From positions 107,318,197 to 107,382,196 of the forward strand of contig OX578146.1 in NCBI GenBank assembly GCA_951213105.1: 64,000 nucleotides of DNA. Reading direction: 5' to 3'. The translations under genes and the position numbers were made by a program. The DNA is from Amaurobius ferox (lineage: Eukaryota > Arthropoda > Arachnida > Araneae > Amaurobiidae). Each line of letters starts with the position of its first letter. Within the stretch, counting starts at the first letter, position 1. The notes below the pieces were generated by a model. The model was given only the letters and a program-made list of their open reading frames with translations, was not told the DNA's origin and ran no database searches. Shown here in pieces: positions 21,416-31,434 of the stretch.

Positions 21416-22528
21416 TTTTACCATCAAATTTTTACCCTGGAATTTATTAGCACCCTCAAAAGTGCATCAGAAATATTGTCTGCTGTTTTTAATGAGTCAG
21501 ACGAACCACAGACCTCATTTTTATTAATCGAAGAACGGGGCCTTTTTCTAGAAAAAAAGAATTTTTAATTTAGAACGATATTTCTCTAGCTTGTACTTTC
21601 AACGCGGCCAGCTCGGGAAAAAATTAAATATCTTGAGAATGGTTTATTGAAACGGAGTTGGTCTTATTCCTTTCATTGTCAAAAATTAAGTACGAAAAAA
21701 AAGCAAAAGTAGGTAACTTTACAAGAAGGTTTTGATTATTTAGTTTTCTAATTTTGAGGAGGAAAGGGAATAATGCTCTATTTTGAAGAAAAAGGATAGA
21801 CAAGAACTAGAAAGGTACAAGTGACATCTTATTTATTCTGATAAAACAGCAGGTAATATTTTTAGAAGCATATTCTTTCAGCAATTAATTCTGTAAAATT
21901 TATGAAAATATAATAAATATCGAATTTTTTCGCAATTGATTTAGCTAAAGGAAAATACTTTAACAGCACTATATACTTAACTCAATGTCCACTAAATTGT
22001 CTCTTTAATCTCACGGTACTCACCCATTCAATTATAAACAGGTATTTTTTTAAACAGTTTTTAATATAATTATATATAGAAACAATTTAAAAAAAGGTTT
22101 AATTATAAGTATTTATTTAATATTTTTATATATTTTATAATATATTTTATACCTTTAATAAACTAAACAATGTATTTTTCTTTTTATCATTATTATTATT
22201 ATTAATTACTACATAGTAGAAAGCAGTAGTCATTCATGAAAGTGGTAAATTCCGGGTTCATGCTGGGATATTTTAAGTACTATATCCTATTTAAGTACGA
22301 ATAACACGAGTACTTCAGATTTACCTTTCAATTATCAGCAGCAGGATTGGCTGAATAAAATCCCATTGGTCTAACTCATGTCTTTTGTTTTTATAAACCA
22401 CTGATTTCGATTTAAAAAAAAAACGCCCATTTTTTTTTTCTTCTAACACTGGTTAACAGGCAGCTTTTAAAACATTGTTAATATAATATTTAGTTATTTA
22501 TTTTTAAATTGCACTTAGTTTTCATTGT
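21416..22528. other. AT-rich DNA, no gene seen
   Basis: Long AT-rich stretch. A ggtttattgaaacggagttggtcttattcctttcattgtcaaaaatt passage near 21,650 resembles the family B body, suggesting an old B fragment at about 21,600-21,760. No gene. Confidence 0.45.
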
Positions 22529-23294
22529 TACTTTCCCTGCAATACATAGTAATGTATAGGGAAAGTATTGGAATCATGTCGAAAATCGCAACTCGAGTTT
22601 TCGACGAATCTACACGCTTCGAGACCTCTAGAATACGAAAAAAACTATTTTCTGCGTAACGTCTGTGTGTGTGTCTGTGTATTTGTCTGTGGGTCTGTCT
22701 GCCTGTCTGTGTGTATCCACTCTTAACTCAAAAACTAATAGACCGAATGTCATAAAATTTGGTAGGCAAGCCACTTGGGTGTGACCCTGGTGCTAATTAG
22801 TTTTTAGTACAATTCGGGATAAAAGGTCCCGCCTTTTTTGCGAAATGGCCCGCAAAAGCTTGTATCCACTCTAACTCAAAAACTAATGGACCAAATTTCA
22901 CAAAATTCGGTAGATAAGTCGCTTATGGGTTACGCTGGTGCTGATTAGATTTTGGTATGATTCGGAAAAAAATAACCTGCCTTATTTTGCAAAATGGCCC
23001 GCAAAAATCGTCAAAATCTAATATAAAAAACTAAGTATACTCAAATATAGCCATTAAATGCTTATTTTATACGTAATTTTTAACGAAGAAAAGAATAAGA
23101 TCAACTCCATTACACTAGGACTAGCCATTTTCGAGATATTTTAGTTTTTTAGTATTTTCTCTACACCACCTTTGAAAATAAATCCAGTTACCAAATGAGA
23201 ACGAAAATTGAATTAAAAATAAATTTAATTTAATTAAAATAAAGAAAAAGTGGATATAAGTTTGCAGGGAAAGTCATGTGCTGCCCACATCAGA
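22529..23294 (+). mobile_element. Family B element, full length
   Basis: Hairpin ACTTTCCCTGCAATACATAG..TGTATAGGGAAAGT, then tggaatcatgtcgaaaatcgc, gagttttcgacgaatctacacg, TCTG/TG-rich tract, the opening motif aactcaaaaactaatagacc, an internal duplication of ctaactcaaaaactaatgg, aaatggcccgcaaaa, actaggactagccattttcgag, and the terminus gcagggaaagtcatgtgctg-cccacatcaga. The last 20 bases are shared with family A. Family A follows immediately. Confidence 0.92.
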
Positions 23295-23299
23295 TTTTT

Positions 23300-24219
23300 A
23301 CTTTCCTTATATACATAATGTATAAGGAAAGTATTGTGACGGGGTCGAAAATTCGAAATCGAGTTTTCGACGGGAGAGCACGTTTCAAGCATCCCTGATC
23401 ACGAATCAAACATTTTTGAAGTGATGTCTGTGTGTGTGTGTGTGTGTGTGTCAGTGAGTCTGTGGAGACGATAACTGACGAACGAATGGACCGATTCGAA
23501 CCAAATTTGGTACAAAAATCACAATCTGTAAACACTGGAAGCCTATTGTTTTTATACGTTATCGAATGTTCAGAACCCCCCTAAATTTTCGAATAAAATT
23601 TTGAAAAAACCGTAAAAAAATCAAAACCACTAATAAAGTTACGCAAATAGATGTTTCTTATGTAATTTTTCATTAGAAAACGATTGACATAAATTTTAGA
23701 ACGCTAAAATGAACCGTTCTCGAGATAACGCACATTTTTAAAAAAAATTATTAAAAAGTCATATAAAATGAAAAAAAAATATTTTCTATTGAGAAACATG
23801 TTCACTTTTCATATGTAATACCATGCGATAAATTGGGTGACATCATACTCGTGGATCTAGTTCGTTCCATTCATGAAAAAAGATACTTTGAGTAATACTT
23901 TTGTATTTGAACGCCAATAGTAATTTATCTGCTGTAAGAACAACTTATTTCATCGTCCATAACGCTTGGCGAGATTTTGGCGACAAATTTGGCGGAATGT
24001 CGCCAACTTGGCGACTTTTTGAAATGTTGCCAAATTAACGAAAATCTCGCCAAATGGATAAAAATGAAGCTAAATCAATGAAAATGACGACTAATTGTCG
24101 AAAATTCAATATCTTGGAAAGAATATTAGTATCTACTATAAGAAAAACCTATTTTTTTACTGTAAAAGTAGTAAATTCATTACATTATATAAGGAAAGTC
24201 ATGTGTTGCCCACATCATA
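23300..24219 (+). mobile_element. Family A element, full length, abutting family B
   Basis: Its hairpin ACTTTCCTTATATAC..GTATAAGGAAAGT begins five T-rich bases after the ATCAGA end of the upstream B copy. All A landmarks follow, ending at aaggaaagtcatgtgttg-cccacatcata. About 920 bp. The head-to-tail junction is as expected if these elements insert next to one another's 3' ends. Confidence 0.93.
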
Positions 24220-24699
24220 TTTTTTCTTATATTTTTATATCACAATAATTAAAATTGCCGTTTGTGAGAATAAAACTTTCCAATCCTTCATTAAAGCAAG
24301 CATATAAAAGTTATATATATATTTAATAATTTATTTCTTACACTTGTAATAAACAATAAATTATTTATGATTCAGAAAGGGTTTAACAATTTTTATTTAT
24401 TTTTAATTTATTATGTTATTTTAAATTTATGATTTGCAAAAATATTTTTCTATTGTTGATAAAATATAGTTATTTCATAACTTTTCAGAAGCACACGTAC
24501 TCAATGAAAATATTGAATTACAGGTGCTAACTTCATTATATATGTATTAGAAATTTTTATGCATAGAATATTTTTATATATATCTAAATTTATATAATAT
24601 AAAAATGTGATAAATCATTAAGTAGATTAAAAGGTTAAAAGATCGAGATTGAAAGATTATATAAATGAAATTAATCTACTTAATGAATTATCACTATTT

Positions 24700-24749
<50 letters not shown>

Positions 24750-25799
24750 TGTGTGTGTGTGTTTTCTATTTTATTACATGCCCCTTTATTTTGCAGCTTT
24801 TACTGTAGAATATATCACATTTCACTGTTTTTACGCAATACTGTTATTTATTATTCACAATTGGCAACAGTAAATCTCTACTTTCATCTTTTGCGAATGG
24901 CAACATTGGTCTTGTTATTTTATGTTCGTCATGGTTGTACATTTTAGGTGTATTTTTCAGGTATTTTTGTTTCCTATCTATTTTTTTAATCTGTATGCTT
25001 GTCGTCCCAATAACACGAGTTTATAGATAAAATCTATCTCGTGTTTCAGAAACAAGCATTTTTGTGTTCATTTCGATTAAATATTTGGACTTGAAAAATA
25101 TTATTTTCGAAATAAACAATTCTTAAGCATAGAGCTTTTCAACGTGCAAGCTTTAATGCTTGGTATTTCTGTATTCCTATTTTCGATTCCACACCATTGC
25201 TATTCGTTAATTATCTTTAGCTTGATGATCAGTAACATGCATTTAAATTTCCTCGTTATGGTTGAATTTCTTTTTATTACTTTGTAATTTATAGGCAAAT
25301 TTTAAGGTAGTGTATTATGAGTTACAATTTCTCTATTCTCTCATTGGATTTTCATTTTATATATATATGATTGTAGCTCTAATGTAAGAACGAATACTTT
25401 TAAAAGTCACTGGACATATTATTTTAGCTTAGATATAATATTTAAGGATAAGTTTAAAATTTTTCCAGAAAGTTTTCCATTTAAAAATATTCCTGAAAAC
25501 CCACATCTCTAATCGTAGGGAAAGTAAATATTGGTATTAAACATTAATAAAATTACAATTTATATGCCAAATTCTCAGGTATTACGACACTGAAATTTTT
25601 ATGCGATACCTTTTTCCATCCTCCCTGTGTACGTACCGGTACGTCACTGGTACGTCATTATAATACAGATTATTTTCTTAAAACATTGATGCAATTTCTA
25701 ATACAAACAATAACCGATAAAGGTTTCAATAACAACTTAAACTCTCATTTCAGACCAATCAAGGACAACGTAGTCACTTGTCATTCAAAACCTCGAACC
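24220..25799. other. AT-rich DNA with a TA/TG microsatellite
   Basis: (TA)n then (TG)n at about 24,702-24,760. The rest is AT-rich with no supported gene; overlapping short frames here are low complexity. Confidence 0.5.
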
Positions 25800-25995
25800 A
25801 GTACATTAATAGAAAAAAAAATATTAATTAAATACGTAACACGAGCAAAATAGAATTCTCTTTAAAGAAACGTGGGACAAAGCAAAAGGGATTGTCGATC
25901 CATCATTCCTGTCAGCTGTTTACGACAACATAGAGGTGAGAATCTGTGCGCTGGAAAAGTTGGTGAAAAAGTTCGAAACATCTCCTGCACAGAAG
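25800..25995 (+). repeat. Dispersed repeat I
   Basis: attaattaaatac, gagcaaaatagaattctcttt, atccatcattcctgtcagctg, tttacgacaacat and aaaagttggtgaaaa align with 27,850-28,010. Boundaries uncertain. No coding capacity seen. Confidence 0.5.
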
Positions 25996-26097
25996 TCAAG
26001 ATGCGGCGCTAACAGATAAAATGTTACGCTATATTATTAGGTAGTATGATTGGATAACAATACAACAATAGACAAACTAATCTTGAAATGACAATTT

Positions 26098-26235
26098 CCG
26101 GAACTTTCCTTCCGAGAGGTTGGTGGTAGGGGAAGGAGGGTACGGTCCATGTTGGTGCCACCCCACCTCCCACTGGGTTGTTCCGGTCTAAATTGGGTGG
26201 CACTTACCAGCCGACTAAACATATAACTTACATCT
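26098..26235 (+). mobile_element. SINE, 5'-truncated copy
   Basis: Starts inside the body at ttccttccgagaggttggtgg and continues through gggttgttccggtctaaattg and ggtggcacttaccagccg to the 3' region (catcttcgggcag), where a second SINE begins. Head absent. Confidence 0.75.
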
Positions 26236-26500
26236 TCGGGCAGGGCGCACAGGTCGGACGATCCGAGTTCGATTCCACACTCGGCCCAAAATGTCCCCGT
26301 GTTCATGTGGAAAACGGGCACGTTAAATATGTGGGCTCGTAAGTCCTTTCGAGAGGGGGTTTGATACGGGAAGGTCCCTGTTGGCCACCATTGGGCTCCT
26401 GTCTTAATAGAGTGGCACTTCCCGGCTGTCCAAAAAGATTACACCTAAGGGTAGATCGGACGATCTGGGTTGAAAAAGAAGAAGAAGAAGAAGAAGTAAC
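26236..26500 (+). mobile_element. SINE, head partly lost, (GAA)n tail
   Basis: B box GAGTTCGATTCC, gtccccgtgttcatgtgg, gggcacgttaaatatgtgg, tcctttcgagagg, tagagtggcacttcccgg, the 3' end gtagatcggacgatctgggt, then (GAA)n. It lies head to tail with the previous copy. Confidence 0.82.
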
Positions 26501-26614
26501 TTACATATCAAAAATTGTAAAATTTCGTATAATTGTTTTTGAGTTCAAGTGGATATATACATGGTACATGCACACAGAGACACGCACGTAGACGTTACCG
26601 TAAATTGTGTATTC

Positions 26615-26790
26615 CTGTTCTAGAGAGAGCCCGATAAGCGTCGACCCTTTGAAAACTCGAATTTCGATTTTCAATACAATCCGAATACTTTTCCTTTATA
26701 CTTTACCATGTATCATATAAATCTGAATACTACTTTACCATGCATCGTAGAAGGCCGAATACTTTACCATGTATCATCATAGGGAAAGTA
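26615..26790 (-). mobile_element. Family B hairpin-end fragment with triplicated loop
   Basis: On the minus strand the gagggttttcgaag-type block and the ATTGTATTG..cgaaaatcg region lead to the B hairpin, but the gaatactttaccatg word is present three times with different spacers before the closing agggaaagt. Slippage within the hairpin is the simplest explanation. Confidence 0.65.
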
Positions 26791-26965
26791 ATAATGTATC
26801 GCTGTTCACTGTTTCTGATATCAACTTCTCGGATGCAATTCGCGATATCGTCCTAAACACCTGGCTGATCAAGATGATGGATCATCCATCCTTTCAGCTT
26901 TTGTGTCGCGTTTCTTCATTTGCTCGCATTAGGCATCTAATTAAAATTTAATGTTGTTAATTATT

Positions 26966-27075
26966 GCTTACCTTCTCATACTATTGTAGAAGAAAAGTGT
27001 ATTTTTCTCCCGAAGAGATTTGAATTCGAGATTCTGACGGATGCGCACGTTTTAAAATCAGACCACATTTCAAAC
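26966..27075 (+). mobile_element. Family D terminal fragment
   Basis: taccttctcatactattgtagaagaaaagtgta, ctcccgaagagatttgaattcg, agattctgacggatgcgcacg matches the opening of family D at 43,095 (ttcccccgaagattcgaattcgagattct). Related to A and B in layout. Confidence 0.6.
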
Positions 27076-27094
27076 GGGATCGTGGTCTTTTTGC

Positions 27095-27185
27095 AGGTAA
27101 CGGCATCTATGAACCGGTTTCGTGCATTTTATCTGCTCTTAGGGGAGAAATAGCCGCTACCCGCAATGAAGCGAAACTGCCAATT
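27095..27185 (+). repeat. Dispersed module E
   Basis: catctatgaaccggtttcgtgcattttat.tgctc..gaaatagcc. Also at 37,262-37,326, 47,208-47,275 and 56,650-56,725. It resembles the unit of the 72-bp satellite. Confidence 0.55.
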
Positions 27186-27189
27186 GTTA

Positions 27190-27424
27190 TGCCACAGCAA
27201 TACTCAGCATGACGCCGATTAGACCGGAAACCAGTGGGGGCGGCATCTTCAAGGACCGAACCCTGCTTCTCCTTCCTTACCACCAACTTCTTGGATAAGG
27301 ACTTACGGACCCACATATTTAACGTGCTCGTTCTCCACGTGAACAGTTTGGACAGAGCCGTGAATCGAACTCGGGTCGCCGAGTGCAATTCCCGAGCTCT
27401 AACCACTGGACTATCCCACTCCCC
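27190..27424 (-). mobile_element. tRNA-derived SINE, tail-truncated
   Basis: On the minus strand: head, B box region (ccgagttcgattcacgg), ttcacgtggagaacgagcacgttaaatatgtgg, gtccttatccaagaag, a duplicated body edge at gccgcccccactggtttccgg. The 3' end after tctaatcgg is missing. It appears to split family B/D-like sequence. Confidence 0.8.
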
Positions 27425-27600
27425 CCCTTTTGAGTTACCTTAATGCCGATTAGATTTTGGCATGATTCTGAAAAATATAACAGGCTGTCTTTCTTTTTTT
27501 TTTTCCCTTTGCGAAATGGCCCGCAAAAATCTGAAACAAAAAACTATGTTTAAACGGATTTTTTATTTTTTCATCGTGATAGCCAAAATGAGGGATTAAA
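27425..27600 (+). mobile_element. Family B body fragment
   Basis: ttgagttaccttaatgccgattagattttggcatgattctg, gcgaaatggcccgcaaaaatc and aaaaaactatg correspond to the middle of family B. Confidence 0.7.
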
Positions 27601-27849
27601 ATGTCCTTACAGACCCCTTCCCGCCAGGAGCCCTGAGTGACCTAAAAGGCTCGCTGCCAATTTTTAATTAAGACTACTATTTTCGATACTAAGCGCCTGA
27701 CACTGTTAAAAAAAAAAAAGTTGCAACCTTATATTTGAAGAGTATTAGATTTCCTGCCGGGTGTAGATACCAGTAACGGAATTTTTTTTTTCTATTTTTG
27801 AGACATAGCTGACGTTTAACGGGCATGCTGCTAGTAAACTACAATTTAC
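27601..27849. other. Spacer
   Basis: Nothing recognisable. Confidence 0.4.
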
Positions 27850-28010
27850 AACATTGCATTTTAATTAAATACCCAGCGCAAGCAAAATATAATTCTCTTT
27901 CAGTAAGTGAGGCACGGGGTAAGAGAGGATTGAATATCCATCATCCTTGACAGCCAGCTGTTTACCCCAACATCGGCTGGTGCATCCGAAAAGTTGGTGA
28001 AAAGTAAGGA
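27850..28010 (+). repeat. Dispersed repeat I, second copy
   Basis: ttaattaaatac, agcaaaatataattctcttt, atccatcatccttgacagcc and aaaagttggtgaaaag match 25,800-25,995. Confidence 0.5.
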
Positions 28011-28652
28011 AAGAGTAAGAGAAGAATGAGATCAAGAAATACTTCGAATGTTTAACAATTATGCTCTATCAACTGCTGCAATAGTCGTCGTTTACTATTC
28101 AAGCCTGCTACGAAATTTTTGTAACTAGGTTAGTAATTAATTAATCAAACTACTTTTTTCATATACAACATTCAGAGTTCAGCTTCTCATACACCCTATT
28201 TCAATTTTTAAATTTTCAAATGACCTACCATGGTATGGCAAAACGCAGGCTGAATTTCATCATAAAATCGTCACTTCATTGAATCACGTCAGAGGTAAAT
28301 TAAATAACTAAAATATGTGTGCTGAGGGCCAAGCGATTGAAGTGAAACTTATATGGAAGGGACAGTAGCGACTACTATGCATCACCCTTCAGGTTTAGAG
28401 GTAAACATAATCGTTGTCGATCTACATTCAATTTCGGTATTTCGATTAATCAACACTGGCTAACAGTACGGATACAATTGCACAAATTGTTCCGAGCCTC
28501 CTAAAAACTAAATGTCAAGAATAATTCTTACATCAAATTTTTACATTAATTTCTTACATTATAATTCTTACATTAAAAACGATTTCTGTTTTAAATGATT
28601 TAAAAAAGTAATGATTAAAAAAATAAAATGTGTGTCCTATGCAGATGGATGT
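28011..28652. other. AT-rich DNA, no gene seen
   Basis: Unique sequence. No supported feature. Confidence 0.5.
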
Positions 28653-28666
28653 TTGATATGGACTGT
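28653..28666. repeat. SINE target-site duplication, left copy
   Basis: TTGATATGGACTGT, repeated exactly at 28,958-28,971 on the other side of the SINE. Confidence 0.95.
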
Positions 28667-28957
28667 TGTTGTTGTTGTTGAAACCCAGACCGTCCGACCT
28701 ACCAGAAAGGTGTAAGGTAACAGTTTGGACGGTCGGGAAGTGCCACCCAATTTAGACCGGAACCCAGTGGGGGAGGCATCCACAGGGACCGTACCCTCCT
28801 TCCCCTACCACCAACCTCTCGGAAGGACTTTCGGACCCACATGTTTAACGTGATCGTACTCCGCATGAACACGGCGGCAGTTTTGGCAGTGGCTGGAATC
28901 GAACCCGGGCCTACCGAGTGCAACTCCAGCGCGCTAACCAATGGGCTACCGCGCCCC
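28667..28957 (-). mobile_element. tRNA-derived SINE, intact reference copy with perfect TSD
   Basis: Minus strand: ggggcgcggtagcccattgg (A box) and TTAGCGCGC, B box GGGTTCGATTCC, gccgccgtgttcatgcggag, cacgttaaacatgtgggtcc, tccttccgagaggttggtgg, ggatgcctcccccactggg, ttgggtggcacttcccgacc, the 3' end gtaggtcggacggtctgggt, then (CAA)n. A perfect 14-bp duplication brackets it, so it is a real retroposed unit. The A and B boxes imply RNA polymerase III transcription (family knowledge). Confidence 0.95.
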
Positions 28958-28987
28958 TTGATATGGACTGTGCCTATCATGAGCGCT

Positions 28988-29163
28988 CATAGGGTAGGGT
29001 AAGCGGGGGCACCTCCCCCCCTCCCCCTGGATGTCCAAGGTCACAAAGTTTGGAATCAAGCTAGTTGATGTTGTACACCCTATCCATAAGTTCGCCCCAA
29101 TGACGTTAGTCGTTTACGCCCCCACCCCACCCCCTAGAAAAAGTTACATGGGCGCCCATGGTA
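28988..29163 (-). mobile_element. Element F, reverse copy
   Basis: Its right end is the perfect palindrome catgggcgcccatg. The interior (ggaatcaagctagttgatgttgtacacc, taagttcgcccc) is the reverse complement of the copy at 34,235-34,398. The left end is eroded within a C/G-rich run. Confidence 0.65.
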
Positions 29164-29564
29164 GCCATCTGTTAGAATATTCAGCATTATCGATGGAAAT
29201 CGTCCTCGCACGCTATTAGAGAGTTAGCCAGAGAAGCAACTGAACTCTTGTTGAACATTGTTCTACTTTTTGTTCGTTGCTTTAACGCCATGTGTCACAC
29301 ATAGGGGTTAATAGAAGTATTTGTTTAAATGTTTTGCATTAAAATAAAAAAAACATTATAAACGTTGATTTTTCAACAATTAAGCGTCATTTTCATTAAT
29401 TTAGAGTAATTTTATTAATTTGGCAACATTTTCGTTAATTTAGCGTTATTTCGATTGGCTGTATATTGTGCCAATAATTCCCGAAAATGGATATGAATTT
29501 TTAGATTCCTAAACAAGGGGGAAAAATGGATGAATGGTATAAAAGATGAATTCAACAATTCGCC
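29164..29564. other. Spacer with family A body fragment
   Basis: At 29,365-29,460, words such as gcgtcattttcattaatttag and ttaatttggcaacattttcg match the reverse complement of the 3' body of family A. Otherwise nothing. Confidence 0.45.
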
Positions 29565-29955
29565 GCAGTCGCCGATTTCGAACTAGGGCTAACGGTGCGA
29601 AGGATTAGTAAAAGACAAACCATGAAAACCACTTTGCTTAATTATCAAGCACTTCCACTCTAACTAGAATCTAGATTTTGGTCTCATTTCATCCGCCCCC
29701 AGCTTCATAGTCAACTAAAAATAAAATCTAGTATTTCGAAAATTCTAATTAGGAGTGACGGTGCAAAAGAATAATTAAAAAATAAATTCAAAACCACTTT
29801 TCCAAATGATCAAGCACTTCCACTCGAGTCACAATCTCAGTTTTGATCTCACTCAATCCGTCTCAGTTTCCAGATTAACGAATAAAAATCGAAAATTCGA
29901 ATTAGGGATGACAATACATAGGGATTTTCAAACACACTTACACCACTTTGCCTCT
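29565..29955 (-). repeat. About 178-bp satellite, reverse orientation, about two copies
   Basis: The minus strand matches 2090-2780: attcgaattttcg, agcttgaagt-type ctg.gactg, gattgagtgagatc, gagtggaagtgcttgat and gtggttttgaatttatt. Units are diverged. The 5S-SINE chimera sits at its downstream edge. Confidence 0.7.
29942..29955. repeat. Target-site duplication of the 5S-SINE chimera, left copy
   Basis: ACCACTTTGCCTCT, repeated exactly at 30,340-30,353. Confidence 0.95.
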
Positions 29956-30339
29956 AGAGCCAACGGTCCTATCGTGCTGAAAACACCGGTTCTCGTTAGA
30001 TCACCGAAGTCAAGCAGCATCGGGCGCGGTTAGTACTCGGGTGGGTGACCACCTGGGAACACCGCGTGCTGTTAGCACATTTCGGGCGCGGTAGCCCGGT
30101 GGTTTACGCGCTGGATTTGCACGCTGCCACAACTGCCGCCGTGTTCATGCGGAGTACGATCACGTTAAACATGTGGGTCCGTAAGTCCTTCCGAGAGGTT
30201 GGTGTAGGGAAAGGAGGGTACGGTCCCTGTGGATGCCTCCCCCACTGGGTTCCGGTCTAAATTGGGTGGCACTTCCCGGCCGTCCAAACAGTTACCTTAC
30301 ATTTTTCTGGTAGGTCGGACGGTCTGGGTCTCAACAACA
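29956..30339 (+). mobile_element. Chimeric 5S rRNA-tRNA SINE retroposon
   Basis: One unit within a perfect 14-bp duplication contains a full 5S rRNA-like sequence (29,959-30,076), a 7-nt joint (acatttc), and a SINE (30,084-30,339) ending gtaggtcggacggtctgggt plus a CAACAACA tail. Compared with the copy at 28,667-28,957, the SINE part lacks about 29 bp that carry the B box (tgcac is followed almost directly by gctgcc-acaactgccgccg). No TTTT terminator separates 5S from SINE. The 5S internal promoter could therefore drive the whole transcript (inference). Whether this is a one-off or a family needs a genome search. Confidence 0.9.
29959..30076 (+). rRNA. 5S rRNA-like sequence (retroposed, full length)
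   Basis: At 118 nt it matches metazoan 5S rRNA throughout: gccaacgg start, accggttctcg, gatcaccgaagtcaagcag, cgggcgcggttagtact, gggtgaccacctgggaacac, cgcgtgctgttagc end. The internal polymerase III control elements are recognisable (A box about 30,012-30,025; C box about 30,039-30,056). Helix I has one mismatch (gcCaac against gttAgc). It lies inside a target-site duplication with a SINE, so it is most likely a retroposed copy rather than a locus of the 5S array. Confidence 0.85.
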
Positions 30340-30353
30340 ACCACTTTGCCTCT

Positions 30354-31060
30354 CAGAAATGTGTGCCATTCCATTTTTATGCTTAAATTTGAAATGGTTT
30401 TTGATATTTAAAACTTTTATGAACAATTAAAGTGTCGCATTAAATGACCACTATACATTGAGAACACGCGAGGGGTGGGTGGAAAGGCTAGTAAGAAATA
30501 AGAAAGATAAGTAAAAAAAGATGTATATAAGAAAAAAGAGGTACATAAAACAGATGTAAAAAGAAACATGATAAAATAGATGTACATAATAAATAACAAA
30601 GATGGTAAAAATATATGTACATATCAAAAAAGAAAAAATATATATAATTAGAGAAGATGCCTATAAGAATTAATTAAAAAAAAATGTACAACAAAATAAA
30701 AAAGATCATTAAAAATGTGTGGAAGAAGCGAGATGTACACACAAAAAAAGGTGTTTCATAAGAAATAAGAAAGATAAGTATAGAAGATGTATATAAGAAA
30801 TGAGAGGTACATAGACAATATAGGCACACACACACAAAAAAATTAAACACATAAGAAAATGCACAAATAATGTACATAATACGAAAAATAATTTAAAAAA
30901 TGTATAAAATACAAAATATACATAAAAAAATATAGTTAAAAAAGAAGTACATGTGCCATAAGATGTGCATTTTAGTAAACGAAAATATCCAAAAAATAAA
31001 AAAAAAACTCTGCATTCTACACAATTCCCCCGTGGAGTGATCATGGCCTTCTTAATCGCT
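30354..31060 (-). repeat. A-rich low-complexity region with diffuse duplication
   Basis: The phrase taagaaataagaaagataagta..agatgtatataagaaa..gaggtacata occurs at about 30,490-30,550 and again at about 30,757-30,815. The intervening sequence uses the same words (gatgtacata, aaaaag). It creates FFLYTSF-type minus-strand frames that are not genes. Confidence 0.65.
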
Positions 31061-31099
31061 TTGTCAGCGAAATAACTGTTTTACTCCATAAGTTCCCTT

Positions 31100-31200
31100 A
31101 ATTAATTGACCTTGGGTCGCAAATACTTTTACATAATCACACTGTGCCTCGTAGACATTTTATACTGCCATACCGCGGTAAAAGTTTGAGAATCACCGCT
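31100..31200 (+). mobile_element. hAT-like DNA transposon end fragment
   Basis: ttgggtcgcaaatac, ataccgcggtaaaagtttgagaatcaccgc resembles the terminal GTTTGAGAAYCACYG of many hAT non-autonomous elements (family knowledge). The partner terminus and 8-bp duplication were not established. Confidence 0.4.
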
Positions 31201-31434
31201 TTGTATCAAAGTATGGAAGAAGTACGACGGTGCACCTTCTCCATCCTCTGCAACCTCTCCTCGTCGTCTGCGGGCCCTTCGTTTTTTGTTCTTGGCTTCT
31301 CTCCTCCGGTCCCGCCTTCAGTTTGAACAACGAAATCTCTCATCAGCATAACCGGTTCGCCTACTCCTTAAAAAAGCATGCTCTTGGGGTTCGAGGGACA
31401 GGGATCAAATGGAGTTGGGTTGCGCCCAGGTTGC

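Noticed and set aside
26769..26951. Frame SDAIRDIVLNTWLIKMMDHPSFQLL as an exon
   Set aside because: No recognisable domain, no splice sites at its borders, and it starts inside a family B fragment.
28699..28980. Similar peptides (MWVRKSFREVGG..WVALP.RPN) in several frames as a protein family
   Set aside because: All lie inside SINE copies; the likeness is due to the SINE DNA, and several copies have stops or shifts.
29959..30076. Treating the 5S sequence as part of the native 5S gene array
   Set aside because: It is a single copy bracketed, together with a SINE, by a target-site duplication, and no second 5S unit follows.
30709..31044. 111-codon minus-strand frame with hydrophobic FFLYT-type residues as a membrane protein
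   Set aside because: Low-complexity A-rich DNA with internal duplications; no start context or domain.
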